A stretch of 64,000 bases of DNA from Blautia sp. (GTDB taxonomy: Bacteria > Bacillota > Clostridia > Lachnospirales > Lachnospiraceae): positions 62,001 to 126,000 of the forward strand of contig JAFWGA010000032.1 of NCBI GenBank assembly GCA_017515325.1, read 5' to 3'. This document shows, piece by piece, positions 8,692-18,154 of the stretch (positions are counted from its first letter, which is position 1; the number at the start of each line of letters is the position of its first letter). The position numbers were made by a program, and so were the translations under genes. Below the pieces are notes generated by a model, which made no database searches, had not been told where the DNA came from, and saw only the letters and a list, made by a program, of their open reading frames with translations.

Positions 8692-10854
8692 GTGGCTATG
8701 GATCTGAAGAGCTTTGAAAAGCCGGAGTATTTTGTAAACCGGGAGCTTAGCTGGCTGAAATTTGATGAGAGAGTGCTTTCCGAGGCAAAGGATAAGAGCA
8801 TCCCTCTGTTTGAAAGACTGAAGTTCCTTTCCATTACCTCCTCCAACCTGGACGAGTTTTATATGGTACGAGTCGCTTCTCTGAAGGATCAGGTTCATGC
8901 AGGGTACGATAAACCGGACATAGCCGGCATGAATCCGAAAACTCAGCTGACTGCAATCAGTGAACGGACCCATGAACTGGTTCATTCCCAGTATTCCACC
9001 CTCTATCGGTCTGTCATTCCGGCTCTGGAAAAGGTGGGGGTCCATCTGGCAGGCTCCCATGAGGAATTGAATGAGGAGCAGGGGATCTTCGTGGACCGCT
9101 ATTTCGAGGATAAGGTCTATCCTGTGCTGACGCCGATGGCCATGGATTCCTCACGGCCTTTCCCCCTGGTCAGGAACAAGACTCTCAATATCGGAGCGCT
9201 GATTCAGAAAAAGGAAAAAAAGAAGGGAAAGGAATCCCTGGACTTTGCCACGGTACAGGTACCCTCCGTTCTTCCCCGCATCATTCAGATCCCTTCCGTA
9301 AAGGATGGTGATATCACCGTGATTCTTTTGGAGGAGATTATCGAAAGGAACATCGGAAAACTCTTCCTGGGGAATAAAGTGGTTTGCTCACATCCCTATC
9401 GTATCATGAGGAACGCGGATCTTTCCATCGAGGAGGAGGGCGCCGAGGATCTTCTGGAGGAGATTGAAAAGCAGCTGAAGAAGCGCCAGTGGGGTGAGGT
9501 GATCCGTCTGGAGATTGAGGACAAGGTGGATGAACGGCTGCTGAAGGTTCTGAAAAAGGAGTTTTCTGTCAAGGAGGAGGATATCTTCTATATTTCCGGA
9601 GCCATCGATCTGACCTGCCTGATGAAGGTTTACGGCCTGAATGGCTTTGATGAATATAAGGATCCCAAATATACCCCGGCACCTGTCAGGGCTTTGACCG
9701 GGGCAGAGGATATCTTTTCCGTGATCCGCAATAAGGATGTCTTTCTGCATCATCCCTATATGAGCTTTGATCCTGTGGTCAATTTCGTGCGCCAGGCAGC
9801 CAAAGATCCGGATGTTCTTGCCATCAAGCAGACCCTCTATCGGGTAAGCGGGAATTCCCCTATTATTGCTGCTCTGGCACAGGCGGCGGAAAACGGCAAG
9901 CAGGTTTCCGTACTGGTGGAGCTCAAGGCAAGGTTTGACGAGGAACACAATATCGTATGGGCCAAGATGCTGGAAAAAGCCGGCTGTCACGTCATCTACG
10001 GCCTGGTAGGACTGAAGACCCACAGCAAGATTACCCTGGTGGTGCGCCGGGAGGATACCGGAATCCGCCGATATGTTCATCTGGCAACCGGCAATTATAA
10101 TGATTCCACCGCCAGGCTATATACAGACTGTGGTATCTTTACCTGTGATGAGCGAATCGGGGAGGACGCAACTGCTGTCTTTAACATGCTCTCCGGCTAT
10201 TCGGAACCGAAGCGCTGGAATAAGCTGATCGTAGCTCCACTGTGGATGAAGGACCGTTTCCTGGAGCTGATTGAGAGAGAGGCGGAGAACGCAAAGAAGG
10301 GAATCCCGGCCCGCATTACGGCGAAAATGAATTCTCTTTGCGATCCGGTCATCATGTCTGCCCTCTACTATGCGTCTTCTCAGGGAGTAGAGATTAATCT
10401 TCTGGTGAGAGGCATCTGCTGTCTGAAGACTGGGATTCCTGGTGTCAGTGAAAACATCCATGTGCGCTCTATCGTGGGCACTTTCCTGGAGCATGCCCGC
10501 ATTTTTGATTTCTGCAATGCCGGAAATGATGAATTCTATATGGGAAGCGCGGACTGGATGCCGCGTAATCTGGACAGACGTGTGGAGATCGTCTTCCCGG
10601 TGGAGGATGAGGATATCAAAAAAGAGCTCAGGCATATCCTGGATCTGGAATTTATGGATAATGTCAAGGCGCATATTCTTCAGCCGGACGGCAATTATGA
10701 AAAGCCGGACAAGAGAGGAAAGACTTTGGTCAATTCTCAGATGGAATTCTGCCAGGAAGCCACCCACAGAGCAAAGGAGGAGAAGAAGCTGGCCAAAGCC
10801 GGAGGATCGAGAGTGTTCACGCCCGCTGAGCCCGCTGACGACCCGGAAGAATAG
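8692..10854 (+). CDS. ppk1: Polyphosphate kinase 1
   Basis: Reversibly polymerises the terminal phosphate of ATP into polyphosphate. The N-terminal domain begins FVNRELSWLKFDERVL, typical of PPK1. The catalytic HKD-like domains hold the phosphorylated His in GLKTHSKITLV (His444) and a second conserved block near HARIFDF. 720 aa is the usual length. The GTG start is chosen because AAGGAGG lies 8 nt upstream; an in-frame ATG is two codons later. The last ~30 residues (Lys/Glu, then Ala/Glu/Pro-rich) are a variable tail. A very strong terminator follows. Confidence 0.95.
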   Translation: MAMDLKSFEKPEYFVNRELSWLKFDERVLSEAKDKSIPLFERLKFLSITSSNLDEFYMVRVASLKDQVHAGYDKPDIAGMNPKTQLTAISERTHELVHSQYSTLYRSVIPALEKVGVHLAGSHEELNEEQGIFVDRYFEDKVYPVLTPMAMDSSRPFPLVRNKTLNIGALIQKKEKKKGKESLDFATVQVPSVLPRIIQIPSVKDGDITVILLEEIIERNIGKLFLGNKVVCSHPYRIMRNADLSIEEEGAEDLLEEIEKQLKKRQWGEVIRLEIEDKVDERLLKVLKKEFSVKEEDIFYISGAIDLTCLMKVYGLNGFDEYKDPKYTPAPVRALTGAEDIFSVIRNKDVFLHHPYMSFDPVVNFVRQAAKDPDVLAIKQTLYRVSGNSPIIAALAQAAENGKQVSVLVELKARFDEEHNIVWAKMLEKAGCHVIYGLVGLKTHSKITLVVRREDTGIRRYVHLATGNYNDSTARLYTDCGIFTCDERIGEDATAVFNMLSGYSEPKRWNKLIVAPLWMKDRFLELIEREAENAKKGIPARITAKMNSLCDPVIMSALYYASSQGVEINLLVRGICCLKTGIPGVSENIHVRSIVGTFLEHARIFDFCNAGNDEFYMGSADWMPRNLDRRVEIVFPVEDEDIKKELRHILDLEFMDNVKAHILQPDGNYEKPDKRGKTLVNSQMEFCQEATHRAKEEKKLAKAGGSRVFTPAEPADDPEE

Positions 10855-10861
10855 AAATCTG

Positions 10862-10909
10862 AAAAGGCCCTCATGCAGGTTATTCAACCTGCATGAGGGC
10901 CTTTTGGCT
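10862..10909. terminator. Bidirectional terminator between ppk1 and the CBS gene
   Basis: A perfect 20-bp stem (AAAAGGCCCTCATGCAGGTT and its complement) with the loop ATTC has T tracts on both strands. It can end ppk1 on + and the CBS gene on -. Confidence 0.93.
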
Positions 10910-10950
10910 TTATGGCAGGGGCGCCGGCTGCAGGGCTACTGCCATTGCTC
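10909..10950 (+). repeat. Intergenic repeat B, partial copy
   Basis: TTTATGGCAGGGGCGCCG here is identical over 18 nt to the left end of the full copy at 45541-45594. GGCAG (10914-10918) can pair with CTGCC (10937-10941). It starts directly at the end of a terminator, as other copies do, and its right part runs into the 3' end of the CBS gene. Confidence 0.55.
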
Positions 10951-11346
10951 AATCTTCGCGTAGCAGTATTTCAGGATGGCCTTGCGGGTGACGATGCCGA
11001 TAAAGGAGCCCTGATCATCAATGACAGGAACAAAATTCTGATTGATCGCCCGGTCCAGCAGATCTTCAATACTGGTGGAAACGGTGACAGGCTTATAGGT
11101 AGCTCTCTTGGAGAGGGACATAATGGGAATCGTTTCTGCCTCCTTCATATTGGAGAGAGACAAGTGCATCATTGTCCAGAGCAGATCGCCTTCCGAAATT
11201 GTGCCGACATACCTGCCCTCTCTGCTTAGAATGGGGATGCAGGAAAAACGGCGGTTTCCCATCTTTTCCAGTGTCTGACGCAGAGTTTCATCCTCGTAGA
11301 CATAGGCGACCTCATTTTTGGGGGTCAGAAAAAACAGTATATTCAC
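10936..11346 (-). CDS. CBS-domain pair protein
   Basis: Small cytosolic protein of 136 aa made of two CBS domains only (residues ~12-60 and ~78-130). Such pairs bind adenosine ligands (AMP, ATP, c-di-AMP or SAM) and act as sensors, but no effector domain is present here. Conserved features are FSCIPILSREGRYVGTISEGDL and FVPVIDDQGSFIGIVTRKAI. It lies 27 bp downstream of asnA on the same strand, so it is probably co-transcribed with it. Ligand and target are unknown. Confidence 0.87.
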   Translation of the reverse strand: MNILFFLTPKNEVAYVYEDETLRQTLEKMGNRRFSCIPILSREGRYVGTISEGDLLWTMMHLSLSNMKEAETIPIMSLSKRATYKPVTVSTSIEDLLDRAINQNFVPVIDDQGSFIGIVTRKAILKYCYAKIEQWQ

Positions 11347-11373
11347 TACTCACCATCTTTCTAGGCTCTGTTA

Positions 11374-12381
11374 TTAAAGAAGGATAATACCATTTTCACG
11401 GCATTTTCTGCGCATTTCATCCGGCCATAGAGACACATGTACTTCTCCGATATGAGCCTTACGGAGGAAAAACATACAGATACGGGACTGGCCGATGCCT
11501 CCGCCTATGGTAAAGGGAAGCTCATTGTTGAGGACTGCCTTTTGAAAGGGAAGATTCCGCCGATCATCGCAGTTTTCTTTGGTAAGCTGGCTGTCCAGAG
11601 AGGAGGCATCGACCCGAACGCCCATCGAACTGAGCTCAAGGGCGATATCAAGCACGGGATAATAGATGAGGATGTCACCGTTCAGCTCCCAGTCGTCATA
11701 ATCCGGCGCACGGCCGTCATGGCGTTCGCCGTTGGAAAGATACTTTCCTACCTGCATAAGGAATACGGCGCCTTTTTCCTTTACGATCTGGTATTCCCTC
11801 TCTTTGGGGGAAAGATTGGGATAAAGATCAAGCAGCTCCTGGGCAGTGATAAAAAAGATTTCCCTGGGAAGGAATTCCTCGATATAGTCGTACTGCACAG
11901 CCATGAATTTTTCGGTTTTGCGCAGGGCGCTGTAGATGGAGCGAACCGTGACTTCGAGAGTTTCCCGCGTGCGTTCTTCATGGCTGATGATTTTTTCCCA
12001 GTCCCACTGGTCTACATAGACGGAATGGATATTGTCCAGATCCTCGTCCCGACGGATGGCAATCATATCGGTATAGAGACCTTCACCATGGGAAAAGCCA
12101 TATTCCTTGAGGGCATACCGTTTCCATTTGGCGAGAGAGTGTACGATCTCCGCATTTGAGTTACTTCCTTTTATATCAAAGCTGACTGGGCGCTCCACAC
12201 CGTTCAGGTTGTCATTGAGACCGGAAGAAGGATCGACGAAGACCGGAGCGGAAACGCGCAGCAGGTTTAGTTTGGCGGATAAGGTCTGCTGGAAGAAATC
12301 CTTCACTGTCTTGATCGCGACCTGGGTATCGTGGAGATTTAGGGCTGATTGGTAGTTTTCGGGAATAATTAAAGTTTCCAT
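11374..12381 (-). CDS. asnA: Aspartate-ammonia ligase
   Basis: Makes asparagine from aspartate, ammonia and ATP; class II aminoacyl-tRNA-synthetase-like fold. Seen: SAPVFVDPSSGLNDNLNG near residue ~45, conserved WDWEK, and the C-terminal GGGIGQSR with ATP-binding Arg. Starting at METLIIPENY gives 335 aa, the family length, with AAAGGAA upstream. A longer frame to 12501 adds 40 residues without homology and is rejected. No T-box is visible upstream. Confidence 0.95.
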   Translation of the reverse strand: METLIIPENYQSALNLHDTQVAIKTVKDFFQQTLSAKLNLLRVSAPVFVDPSSGLNDNLNGVERPVSFDIKGSNSNAEIVHSLAKWKRYALKEYGFSHGEGLYTDMIAIRRDEDLDNIHSVYVDQWDWEKIISHEERTRETLEVTVRSIYSALRKTEKFMAVQYDYIEEFLPREIFFITAQELLDLYPNLSPKEREYQIVKEKGAVFLMQVGKYLSNGERHDGRAPDYDDWELNGDILIYYPVLDIALELSSMGVRVDASSLDSQLTKENCDDRRNLPFQKAVLNNELPFTIGGGIGQSRICMFFLRKAHIGEVHVSLWPDEMRRKCRENGIILL

Positions 12382-12466
12382 AATAATGGATGATTCCTTT
12401 CTGTATTGATGACGATAAAACAATATCTGCATCTTATCAAATGCGGGGATATTTTTCAATAGTATT

Positions 12467-12519
12467 GCGATGTTCTGCCTGGATCGCCTACTTACGGTCA
12501 TCGCGCAGGTCTAAAATAT
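12467..12519 (+). repeat. Intergenic repeat A, truncated copy
   Basis: GCGATGTTCTGCCTGGAT matches GCGATGTTCTATCTGGAT of the full copy at 61055-61072, and CTTACGG followed by GCGCAGGTC matches its right end. The left arm of the stem is missing. It lies between asnA (-) and the surface protein gene (+). Confidence 0.7.
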
Positions 12520-12522
12520 GAC

Positions 12523-12551
12523 TTGAAAAAATGTGAAATATCTGTTAATAT
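12523..12551 (+). promoter_or_regulatory. Putative promoter for the surface protein gene
   Basis: TTGAAA, 17 bp, TAATAT. This would give a leader of about 220 nt before 12781. The leader has a short hairpin (CCTGC...GCAGG, about 12750-12775), but no riboswitch class could be recognised. The rest of 12382-12780 holds only the repeat fragment above and AT-rich sequence. Confidence 0.45.
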
Positions 12552-12780
12552 ACGAAACACAGTTCTAATAGATTCATCTTAAATTATTTTCTCTGCCACA
12601 TATCAGAAAAAGTCTTAAAATATTCCATATTCAGACAAAATATACCAGATTGGAGGGATTCCATTGTCCTGTTGAGCTTTATACAGCGCGCAGCACCCGG
12701 GATTATCGATGAAATAGTCGGTTTGTCACACGAAAGGATACCTGCGAAGGGATACTTGACTGAGCAGGTAGCAGAAAGGA

Positions 12781-14172
12781 ATGGATCAGGATAAAATGAG
12801 AAAAAAAGAAGGATGTAACACAAAAGGGAACAGAATGAAAATGCTGATGGCAGTTATTGTCATTCTGACTGCAATGGGATTGACTGGCCAGCGGTATGCT
12901 CCGGTTCGTGGGGAGGCAGAAAATCTTTTTGAAGCCGGAAACCTAGCCGACGACTCCCTCTTTCTTCCGGGGGCTGGCGGTCAGGAGTCTGCTTTTGAAG
13001 TCTTTTCGCCTCCGGAAAGTCTGTCTCCCTTTGGGGAAGACCAACCGGATGCGATAAACCCGGATCCCGCATGGGAAGTATTTGAGGCTGGAGGAATGGA
13101 GCGGGAGTACGCTTCTAAGGTGTCTATCGTATCCTCGACAGACCAGGAGACGACGAACGAAGCGTTTCCGGATGATGAACTGGATACGAGGGCTCTATAT
13201 GAGCTGCTGGACGCCGCCGAGGAGGCCGTCAGGGATCCGGACGCCTACGACCGGAATTTGTGGTCGGAGGGAGAAAATGACACAGAAGAGGACCTGCAGA
13301 CCGTTCAGCAGACGATTAACGGACCGGTTCTCACCCAACCATCACAGGAAAAAGAAGGCAGGACGGTATCCCGGGGCAGCTCTGGCCAGAGTGAGATCCT
13401 GATTCTGGATGAAGGTCAGGAGCCGCCAATCAGTCCTCCAGGCAATGCCACAGACCAACAGCTTATGCTGGCAGCATCCCAAAAGACTGGCCAGGAAAGC
13501 AACAGTCTTTTCAGAGACAGACAGGAAGCTGTCTCCTATGAGGAAACAGATCCGGACAACAACCGGTCCTCCCAGAATGACTGGGGAAAGTCAGATCCTG
13601 GGGATTATGCAGACTTTATTGTGACGAAAACAGCAGATACGGCCAGCGCAAAGCCGGGGGATACCGTTCACTATACCATTCAGATCCAGAATACCGGCAC
13701 GGTAACCCTGCATTCTGTTGTCAGCACAGAAAAGTTCTTAGGAGCGGGTATCAAGGCGTATTTTGAACAAACGGAGGGCATACTGCTCAATGAAACCCGC
13801 TCCCAAGCCCTTATCTCTTCCATTGCTCCCGGCGAGAGGGCAGTCCTTCTTGCCTATGTTGTCATCCCCGCCGAGACCACATCTCAATCCCTTGTCAACC
13901 AGGTAGAAGTCACGACCAGGGAAACAGGCACCCGCGTGAAAAGCTCGGAAGCCACGGTTCCCCTTCAGGCTACTCAGAACAGGATCACCCAGACGAGCTT
14001 TTCTGATTACACCCAGTCTGCCACATCCCATCCGGAAGATACCGACACATCTTTCCATATCACGCCAAAAACCGGCGATTCCGCCCAAACCGGAACCCTG
14101 CTCGGCATGATTTTTCTCGCCTCCTCCTCAATCCTCACCTGTCTCATTGTCATGCACACGAAAGATCGGTAA
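12781..14172 (+). CDS. Surface protein with DUF11-like domain and PKTGD sortase signal
   Basis: Secreted and probably wall-anchored. A basic N-terminus and hydrophobic segment (KMLMAVIVILTAMGLTG, residues ~19-36) form the signal peptide. Residues ~37-275 are low-complexity, acidic and Gln/Ser-rich. Residues ~278-385 look like a DUF11-type beta-sandwich (FIVTKTADTASAKPGDTVHY, IQNTGTVTLHSV). The C-terminus has TPKTGD, then ~20 hydrophobic residues and a short KDR tail, the layout of a sortase substrate. No sortase gene is in the window. ATG 12781 has its AAAGGA directly adjacent, so the in-frame ATG at 12796 may be the real start. Confidence 0.75.
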   Translation: MDQDKMRKKEGCNTKGNRMKMLMAVIVILTAMGLTGQRYAPVRGEAENLFEAGNLADDSLFLPGAGGQESAFEVFSPPESLSPFGEDQPDAINPDPAWEVFEAGGMEREYASKVSIVSSTDQETTNEAFPDDELDTRALYELLDAAEEAVRDPDAYDRNLWSEGENDTEEDLQTVQQTINGPVLTQPSQEKEGRTVSRGSSGQSEILILDEGQEPPISPPGNATDQQLMLAASQKTGQESNSLFRDRQEAVSYEETDPDNNRSSQNDWGKSDPGDYADFIVTKTADTASAKPGDTVHYTIQIQNTGTVTLHSVVSTEKFLGAGIKAYFEQTEGILLNETRSQALISSIAPGERAVLLAYVVIPAETTSQSLVNQVEVTTRETGTRVKSSEATVPLQATQNRITQTSFSDYTQSATSHPEDTDTSFHITPKTGDSAQTGTLLGMIFLASSSILTCLIVMHTKDR

Positions 14173-14277
14173 CCAGTACCCTTTAATACACAGGAAGGGC
14201 TAAGATCAGCGGATTGCAACCTGATGGAAAGTGTGTTATCTTATTTAGGAATGAACATTCAGGGGAGGTTAGAAAAA

Positions 14278-15732
14278 ATGAAGCTGGCATCATTACTGGA
14301 CAATCTTGAGTACAGCTGCCTGCAAGGACAAACCAGCCAGGAAGTGACCGCTGTCATCTACGATTCACGCAAAGCCTGCGAAGGCAGCCTGTTTATCTGT
14401 ATCCGTGGAGCCGCCGCTGACGGACACCGTTTCGTCCCGGACGTAATCAAACGCGGTGCAAAGACAATCGTGGCCGAGGAAGCCGTTCCGGCTCCGCCGG
14501 AAGTCACCGTCATTCTGGTAAAGGACAGCCGTTATGCCATGGCCTGGATCAGCGCCGCCTGGTTCGGTCATCCTGCTTCCGCACTGACGACCATCGGCAT
14601 CACCGGCACAAAGGGAAAAACCACCACAACCTATATGATCAAATCCATCCTGGAAAACGCAGGTCATAAAGTGGGCCTGATCGGAACCATAGAGGTGATC
14701 ATCGGGGAAAAAAGAATCCCCGCCCTGAATACAACCCCCGAATCTTATCTGGTTCAGGAATATTTCAGACAGATGGCGGATGCCGGCTGCGACACCGTAG
14801 TTATGGAGGTGTCCTCTCAGGCTCTGATGCTCCACAGAACCCAGGGCTTTCTTTTTGATTTCGGGATTTTTACCAATATCGAGCCGGATCATATCGGACC
14901 CAACGAGCATAGCGATTTCGACCAATATCTGTCCTGCAAGGCACTTTTGCTAAAGCAGTGCAAAATCGGGATTGTAAACCGGGACGACACCCATTTTGAA
15001 CGGATCTGCCAGGGACATACCTGTACCCTTGAAACCTATGGCTTCCATGCCGACGCGGATTTAAGAGCAGAAGATCCCCGTCTGATCCAGGGCAAGGGAT
15101 ATCTGGGAGTCGCTTATCATCTGAAAGGACTTCTGGACTTTCCGGTCCAGATCGATATTCCCGGAAAATTCAGTATTTATAATTCCCTTACGGCCATCGC
15201 GGTATGCCGACACTTTGGAGTATCTCCCGAGGACATCCAAAGTGCTCTAAGGCAGGCGAAGGTCAAGGGACGGATCGAAATGGTAAAAGTCTCCGATGAC
15301 TTTACCCTCATGATCGATTACGCACATAATGCCATGGCCCTGGAAAGCCTTCTGACTACACTCAGAGAGTATCACCCCCATCGGCTGGTCTGCCTCTTCG
15401 GCTGTGGCGGAAACCGTTCCAGGCTGCGCCGTTATGAGATGGGCGAGGTGTCAGGCCGTCTGGCGGATCTTTCCGTCATTACCTCGGACAATCCCAGAGA
15501 CGAGGACCCTCTTGCCATCATAGAGGATATCAAGGTGGGCATGGCAAAAACATCGGGAGCCTACATCGAGATACCTGACCGAAAAGAAGCGATCCGGTAT
15601 GTCATCAGGAACGGAGAACCAGGTGATATCGTGGTTCTGGCTGGAAAAGGACATGAAGACTATCAGGAAATCAAGGGAAAGAAGTATCCGATGGACGAGA
15701 GGGTGATCATATCGGAGATTCTTTCTGAATAG
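14278..15732 (+). CDS. murE: UDP-MurNAc-tripeptide synthetase, meso-DAP type
   Basis: Adds the third amino acid to UDP-MurNAc-dipeptide in peptidoglycan synthesis. Mur ligase layout: N-terminal UDP-binding domain, GTKGKTTTT P-loop at ~109, the C-terminal domain beginning near IDYAHNAMALESLL. DNPRDEDP at ~404 carries the DNPR motif that marks meso-diaminopimelate use. ATG 14278 has GGGGAGG upstream and gives 484 aa; an in-frame ATG 54 bp earlier is poorer. It is separate from the division cluster at 33-42 kb, where murE often lies. Confidence 0.94.
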   Translation: MKLASLLDNLEYSCLQGQTSQEVTAVIYDSRKACEGSLFICIRGAAADGHRFVPDVIKRGAKTIVAEEAVPAPPEVTVILVKDSRYAMAWISAAWFGHPASALTTIGITGTKGKTTTTYMIKSILENAGHKVGLIGTIEVIIGEKRIPALNTTPESYLVQEYFRQMADAGCDTVVMEVSSQALMLHRTQGFLFDFGIFTNIEPDHIGPNEHSDFDQYLSCKALLLKQCKIGIVNRDDTHFERICQGHTCTLETYGFHADADLRAEDPRLIQGKGYLGVAYHLKGLLDFPVQIDIPGKFSIYNSLTAIAVCRHFGVSPEDIQSALRQAKVKGRIEMVKVSDDFTLMIDYAHNAMALESLLTTLREYHPHRLVCLFGCGGNRSRLRRYEMGEVSGRLADLSVITSDNPRDEDPLAIIEDIKVGMAKTSGAYIEIPDRKEAIRYVIRNGEPGDIVVLAGKGHEDYQEIKGKKYPMDERVIISEILSE

Positions 15733-15763
15733 ATCAGATTTGTGTCCTCACGAGGAAGAGGCA

Positions 15764-15802
15764 AAGGCATGGCAGGGATTCGCTCTGAATGCCTGATGCC
15801 TT
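15764..15802 (+). other. Stem-loop between murE and priA
   Basis: AAGGCAT-GGCAGG-ATTC pairs with GAAT-CCTG-ATGCCTT around a short loop. No T tract follows. It includes ATGGCAGGGA, close to the left edge of repeat B, so it may be a degenerate copy of that family. Confidence 0.4.
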
Positions 15803-15845
15803 CCGTGTAAGCAAAGTGACTACAGTGCTGGTATAGAAGGTGCTC

Positions 15846-18080
15846 ATGACGTTATACGCACAGATTATTATCGACATATCACGGGAGGCACTGGATCATC
15901 CTTTTACCTACAGGATTCCGGAGATGTTTGCCGCCCAGGCTGCGCCGGGCCTTGTTGCGGAGGTCCCTTTCGGAAGAGGCAACAGCCGGAAAAAAGGCTA
16001 TATTCTTGAGCTGACCAGGGAGACGTCCCTGGAACCGGAACGGATCAAAGATGTTATCCGGATCTGTACAGACGAGCAGACGACGGAAGCCGGACTGATA
16101 GCTATGGCGGCCTGGCTCAGGAAAACCTATGGTTCTACCATGAACCAGGCGCTTCGGACAGCCCTGCCGGTGAGAGAGAAGGTCATGCCCGTGAAGGAAC
16201 GTTTTCTTGTCCGATCGGCAGAGCCGGGGAAACTCACTAAGGCAGCGTCAAAACTGAGCCCCTCCCGTTATAGGGCCAGGATCCGCATTCTCGAGGCTCT
16301 GACAGGGACAGAGTACCTGGATTATCGTCAGGCGGTCAGAGATCTCGGATTGACCCAGGCTACCGTTCGTTATCTGGAAGAGGAAGGCCTGGCACAGCTT
16401 GAGGGAGGAGAGAAATATCGGCTGTCCCTGGACGCTTCTTCCTTTCAGCGAAAACCTAAGGCTTCTCTTTCCCCGGAGCAGGAGAGTGCCCTCGGAGAAA
16501 TTGTTGAAAAATGGGATCGCCCTGTGTTACTCTATGGACTGACCGGCAGCGGGAAGACCCTGATCTATATGGAGCTGATCGACCGGATGCTGGCGCAGGG
16601 AAAGCAGACCATCGTGCTGATTCCTGAGATTGCCCTGACCTATCAGACGGCCGGAAGATTCTATGAGAGATTTGGTTCTATGGTATCGGTGATCAATTCT
16701 CAGCTGTCCGCCGGGCAACGGTATGATCAGTTTCGACGGGCGCGCAGTGGAGACATACAGATCATGGTGGGGCCTCGCTCTGCCCTGTTTACCCCCTTTC
16801 CCAGACTGGGACTGATTGTCATGGATGAGGAGCATGAGCCCTCCTATAAGAGCGAGCATTCTCCCTGCTATCATACCAGAGAAGCCGCTGCCTATCGGGC
16901 ATCTCAGACAGGGGCTCATTTTGTGATGGGAAGTGCAACCCCTTCCCTGGAGGCCTTTTCCCGTGCGCAAAAGGGGGAGTACGCTTATACGGTTTTAACC
17001 TCTCGGTTTGCCGGCAGAAGGCTTCCTCATATAGAGATTGTGGATATGAGAAAGGAATTGCGGGAGGGAAACCGTACTCCCATCAGTATCCGCACGGCAA
17101 AAGCGTTACAGGAATGTCTGGAGGGACATACACAGGCAATTCTGTTTCTGAACAGAAGGGGTTATGCCGGCTTTGTCTGCTGCCGTGACTGTGGGGCTGT
17201 GATGAAATGCCCCCACTGTGATGTCTCACTTTCTGAACATGAAGGAATGAGGCTGGTTTGCCATTATTGTGGGTATGAGAGTCCCCTTATGGACCACTGT
17301 CCCTCCTGTGGTTCTTCTTCAATCGGCAGATTCCGTGCCGGAACACAGCAGATTGAGAAGCAGGTCCAGAAGATGTTTCCCCAGTCCCGCCTTTTGCGGA
17401 TGGATTATGACACGACCAGAAGGAAAGGCAGTTACGAGGATATTCTGAAAGCATTTGCTGCCCATGAAGCGGATATCCTGATCGGGACACAGATGATTGT
17501 GAAGGGACACGACTTTCCCCATGTCACTCTTGTGGCAGCTCTTTCAGCGGATCTTTCCCTGAACAGCAGTGATTATCGAAGTGCGGAACGTACCTTCCAG
17601 CTTTTGGTGCAGGCAGCGGGAAGAGCCGGGCGGGGAGAAAAGGCAGGCACCGCTATTTTTCAGACCTACCAGCCAGATCATTACAGCATTCAGACAGCTG
17701 CTGCCCAGGATTATGAAATGTTTTATGAGCAGGAGCTGTCCTACCGCCGCCTCCTGGGGTATCCGCCTGCCGCCTCTATGCTGATGGTTCAGGGATCAGG
17801 AAGGGATGAGGCTTTCCTGGACAAAGCCATGGGCTTCATTGCGCTTTATGCGCGGCGCCTGGCTGAGCAGATAGCCGACAATCCTTCTGCCGGTTATTCT
17901 CTTACCGTGATAGGACCGGCACCGGCATCCATAGGAAAGATCCAGGACCGGTATTACCGGTCTGTCTATGTCAAAGGAACTGAGCAGAGGATCCTGATCC
18001 GTCTGAGAGAAAAGATAGAGAAGTATATCGAAATCAATGAGGGGTTCCGCACCATTATGGTGAAGTATGATATACAGTGA
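15846..18080 (+). CDS. priA: Primosomal protein N' (replication restart helicase)
   Basis: 3'-5' helicase that recognises stalled forks and reloads the replisome. The N-terminal 3'-DNA-binding domain (QIIIDISREALDHPFTY) comes first. Next is the helicase with Walker A GLTGSGKT (~residue 230), DEEH box and motif GSATPS. The zinc-binding insert has four Cys pairs (CCRDCGAVMKCPHC and CHYCGYESPLMDHCPSC). The later LIGTQMIVKGHDFP and QAAGRAGRG are motifs V and VI. ATG 15846 is preferred over GTG 15840 because AGAAGG lies 5 nt upstream. First gene of a long co-directional run with def and fmt. Confidence 0.95.
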   Translation: MTLYAQIIIDISREALDHPFTYRIPEMFAAQAAPGLVAEVPFGRGNSRKKGYILELTRETSLEPERIKDVIRICTDEQTTEAGLIAMAAWLRKTYGSTMNQALRTALPVREKVMPVKERFLVRSAEPGKLTKAASKLSPSRYRARIRILEALTGTEYLDYRQAVRDLGLTQATVRYLEEEGLAQLEGGEKYRLSLDASSFQRKPKASLSPEQESALGEIVEKWDRPVLLYGLTGSGKTLIYMELIDRMLAQGKQTIVLIPEIALTYQTAGRFYERFGSMVSVINSQLSAGQRYDQFRRARSGDIQIMVGPRSALFTPFPRLGLIVMDEEHEPSYKSEHSPCYHTREAAAYRASQTGAHFVMGSATPSLEAFSRAQKGEYAYTVLTSRFAGRRLPHIEIVDMRKELREGNRTPISIRTAKALQECLEGHTQAILFLNRRGYAGFVCCRDCGAVMKCPHCDVSLSEHEGMRLVCHYCGYESPLMDHCPSCGSSSIGRFRAGTQQIEKQVQKMFPQSRLLRMDYDTTRRKGSYEDILKAFAAHEADILIGTQMIVKGHDFPHVTLVAALSADLSLNSSDYRSAERTFQLLVQAAGRAGRGEKAGTAIFQTYQPDHYSIQTAAAQDYEMFYEQELSYRRLLGYPPAASMLMVQGSGRDEAFLDKAMGFIALYARRLAEQIADNPSAGYSLTVIGPAPASIGKIQDRYYRSVYVKGTEQRILIRLREKIEKYIEINEGFRTIMVKYDIQ

Positions 18081-18154
18081 ACACAGAGAACTGACTGGCC
18101 GTAACAGTCCAGCACGCGCCTTGCACCAGGCAATGATTATGGAGGAGAACGAAG

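Noticed and set aside
11437..12159. Plus-strand frame inside asnA
   Set aside because: asnA on the minus strand has all family motifs; the plus frame lacks a Shine-Dalgarno.
12552..12780. Riboswitch (c-di-GMP or T-box) before the surface protein
   Set aside because: The conserved cores of these classes (for example GACGCAAAGC, or a T-box GGTGGNACC) could not be found; only a plain hairpin is visible.
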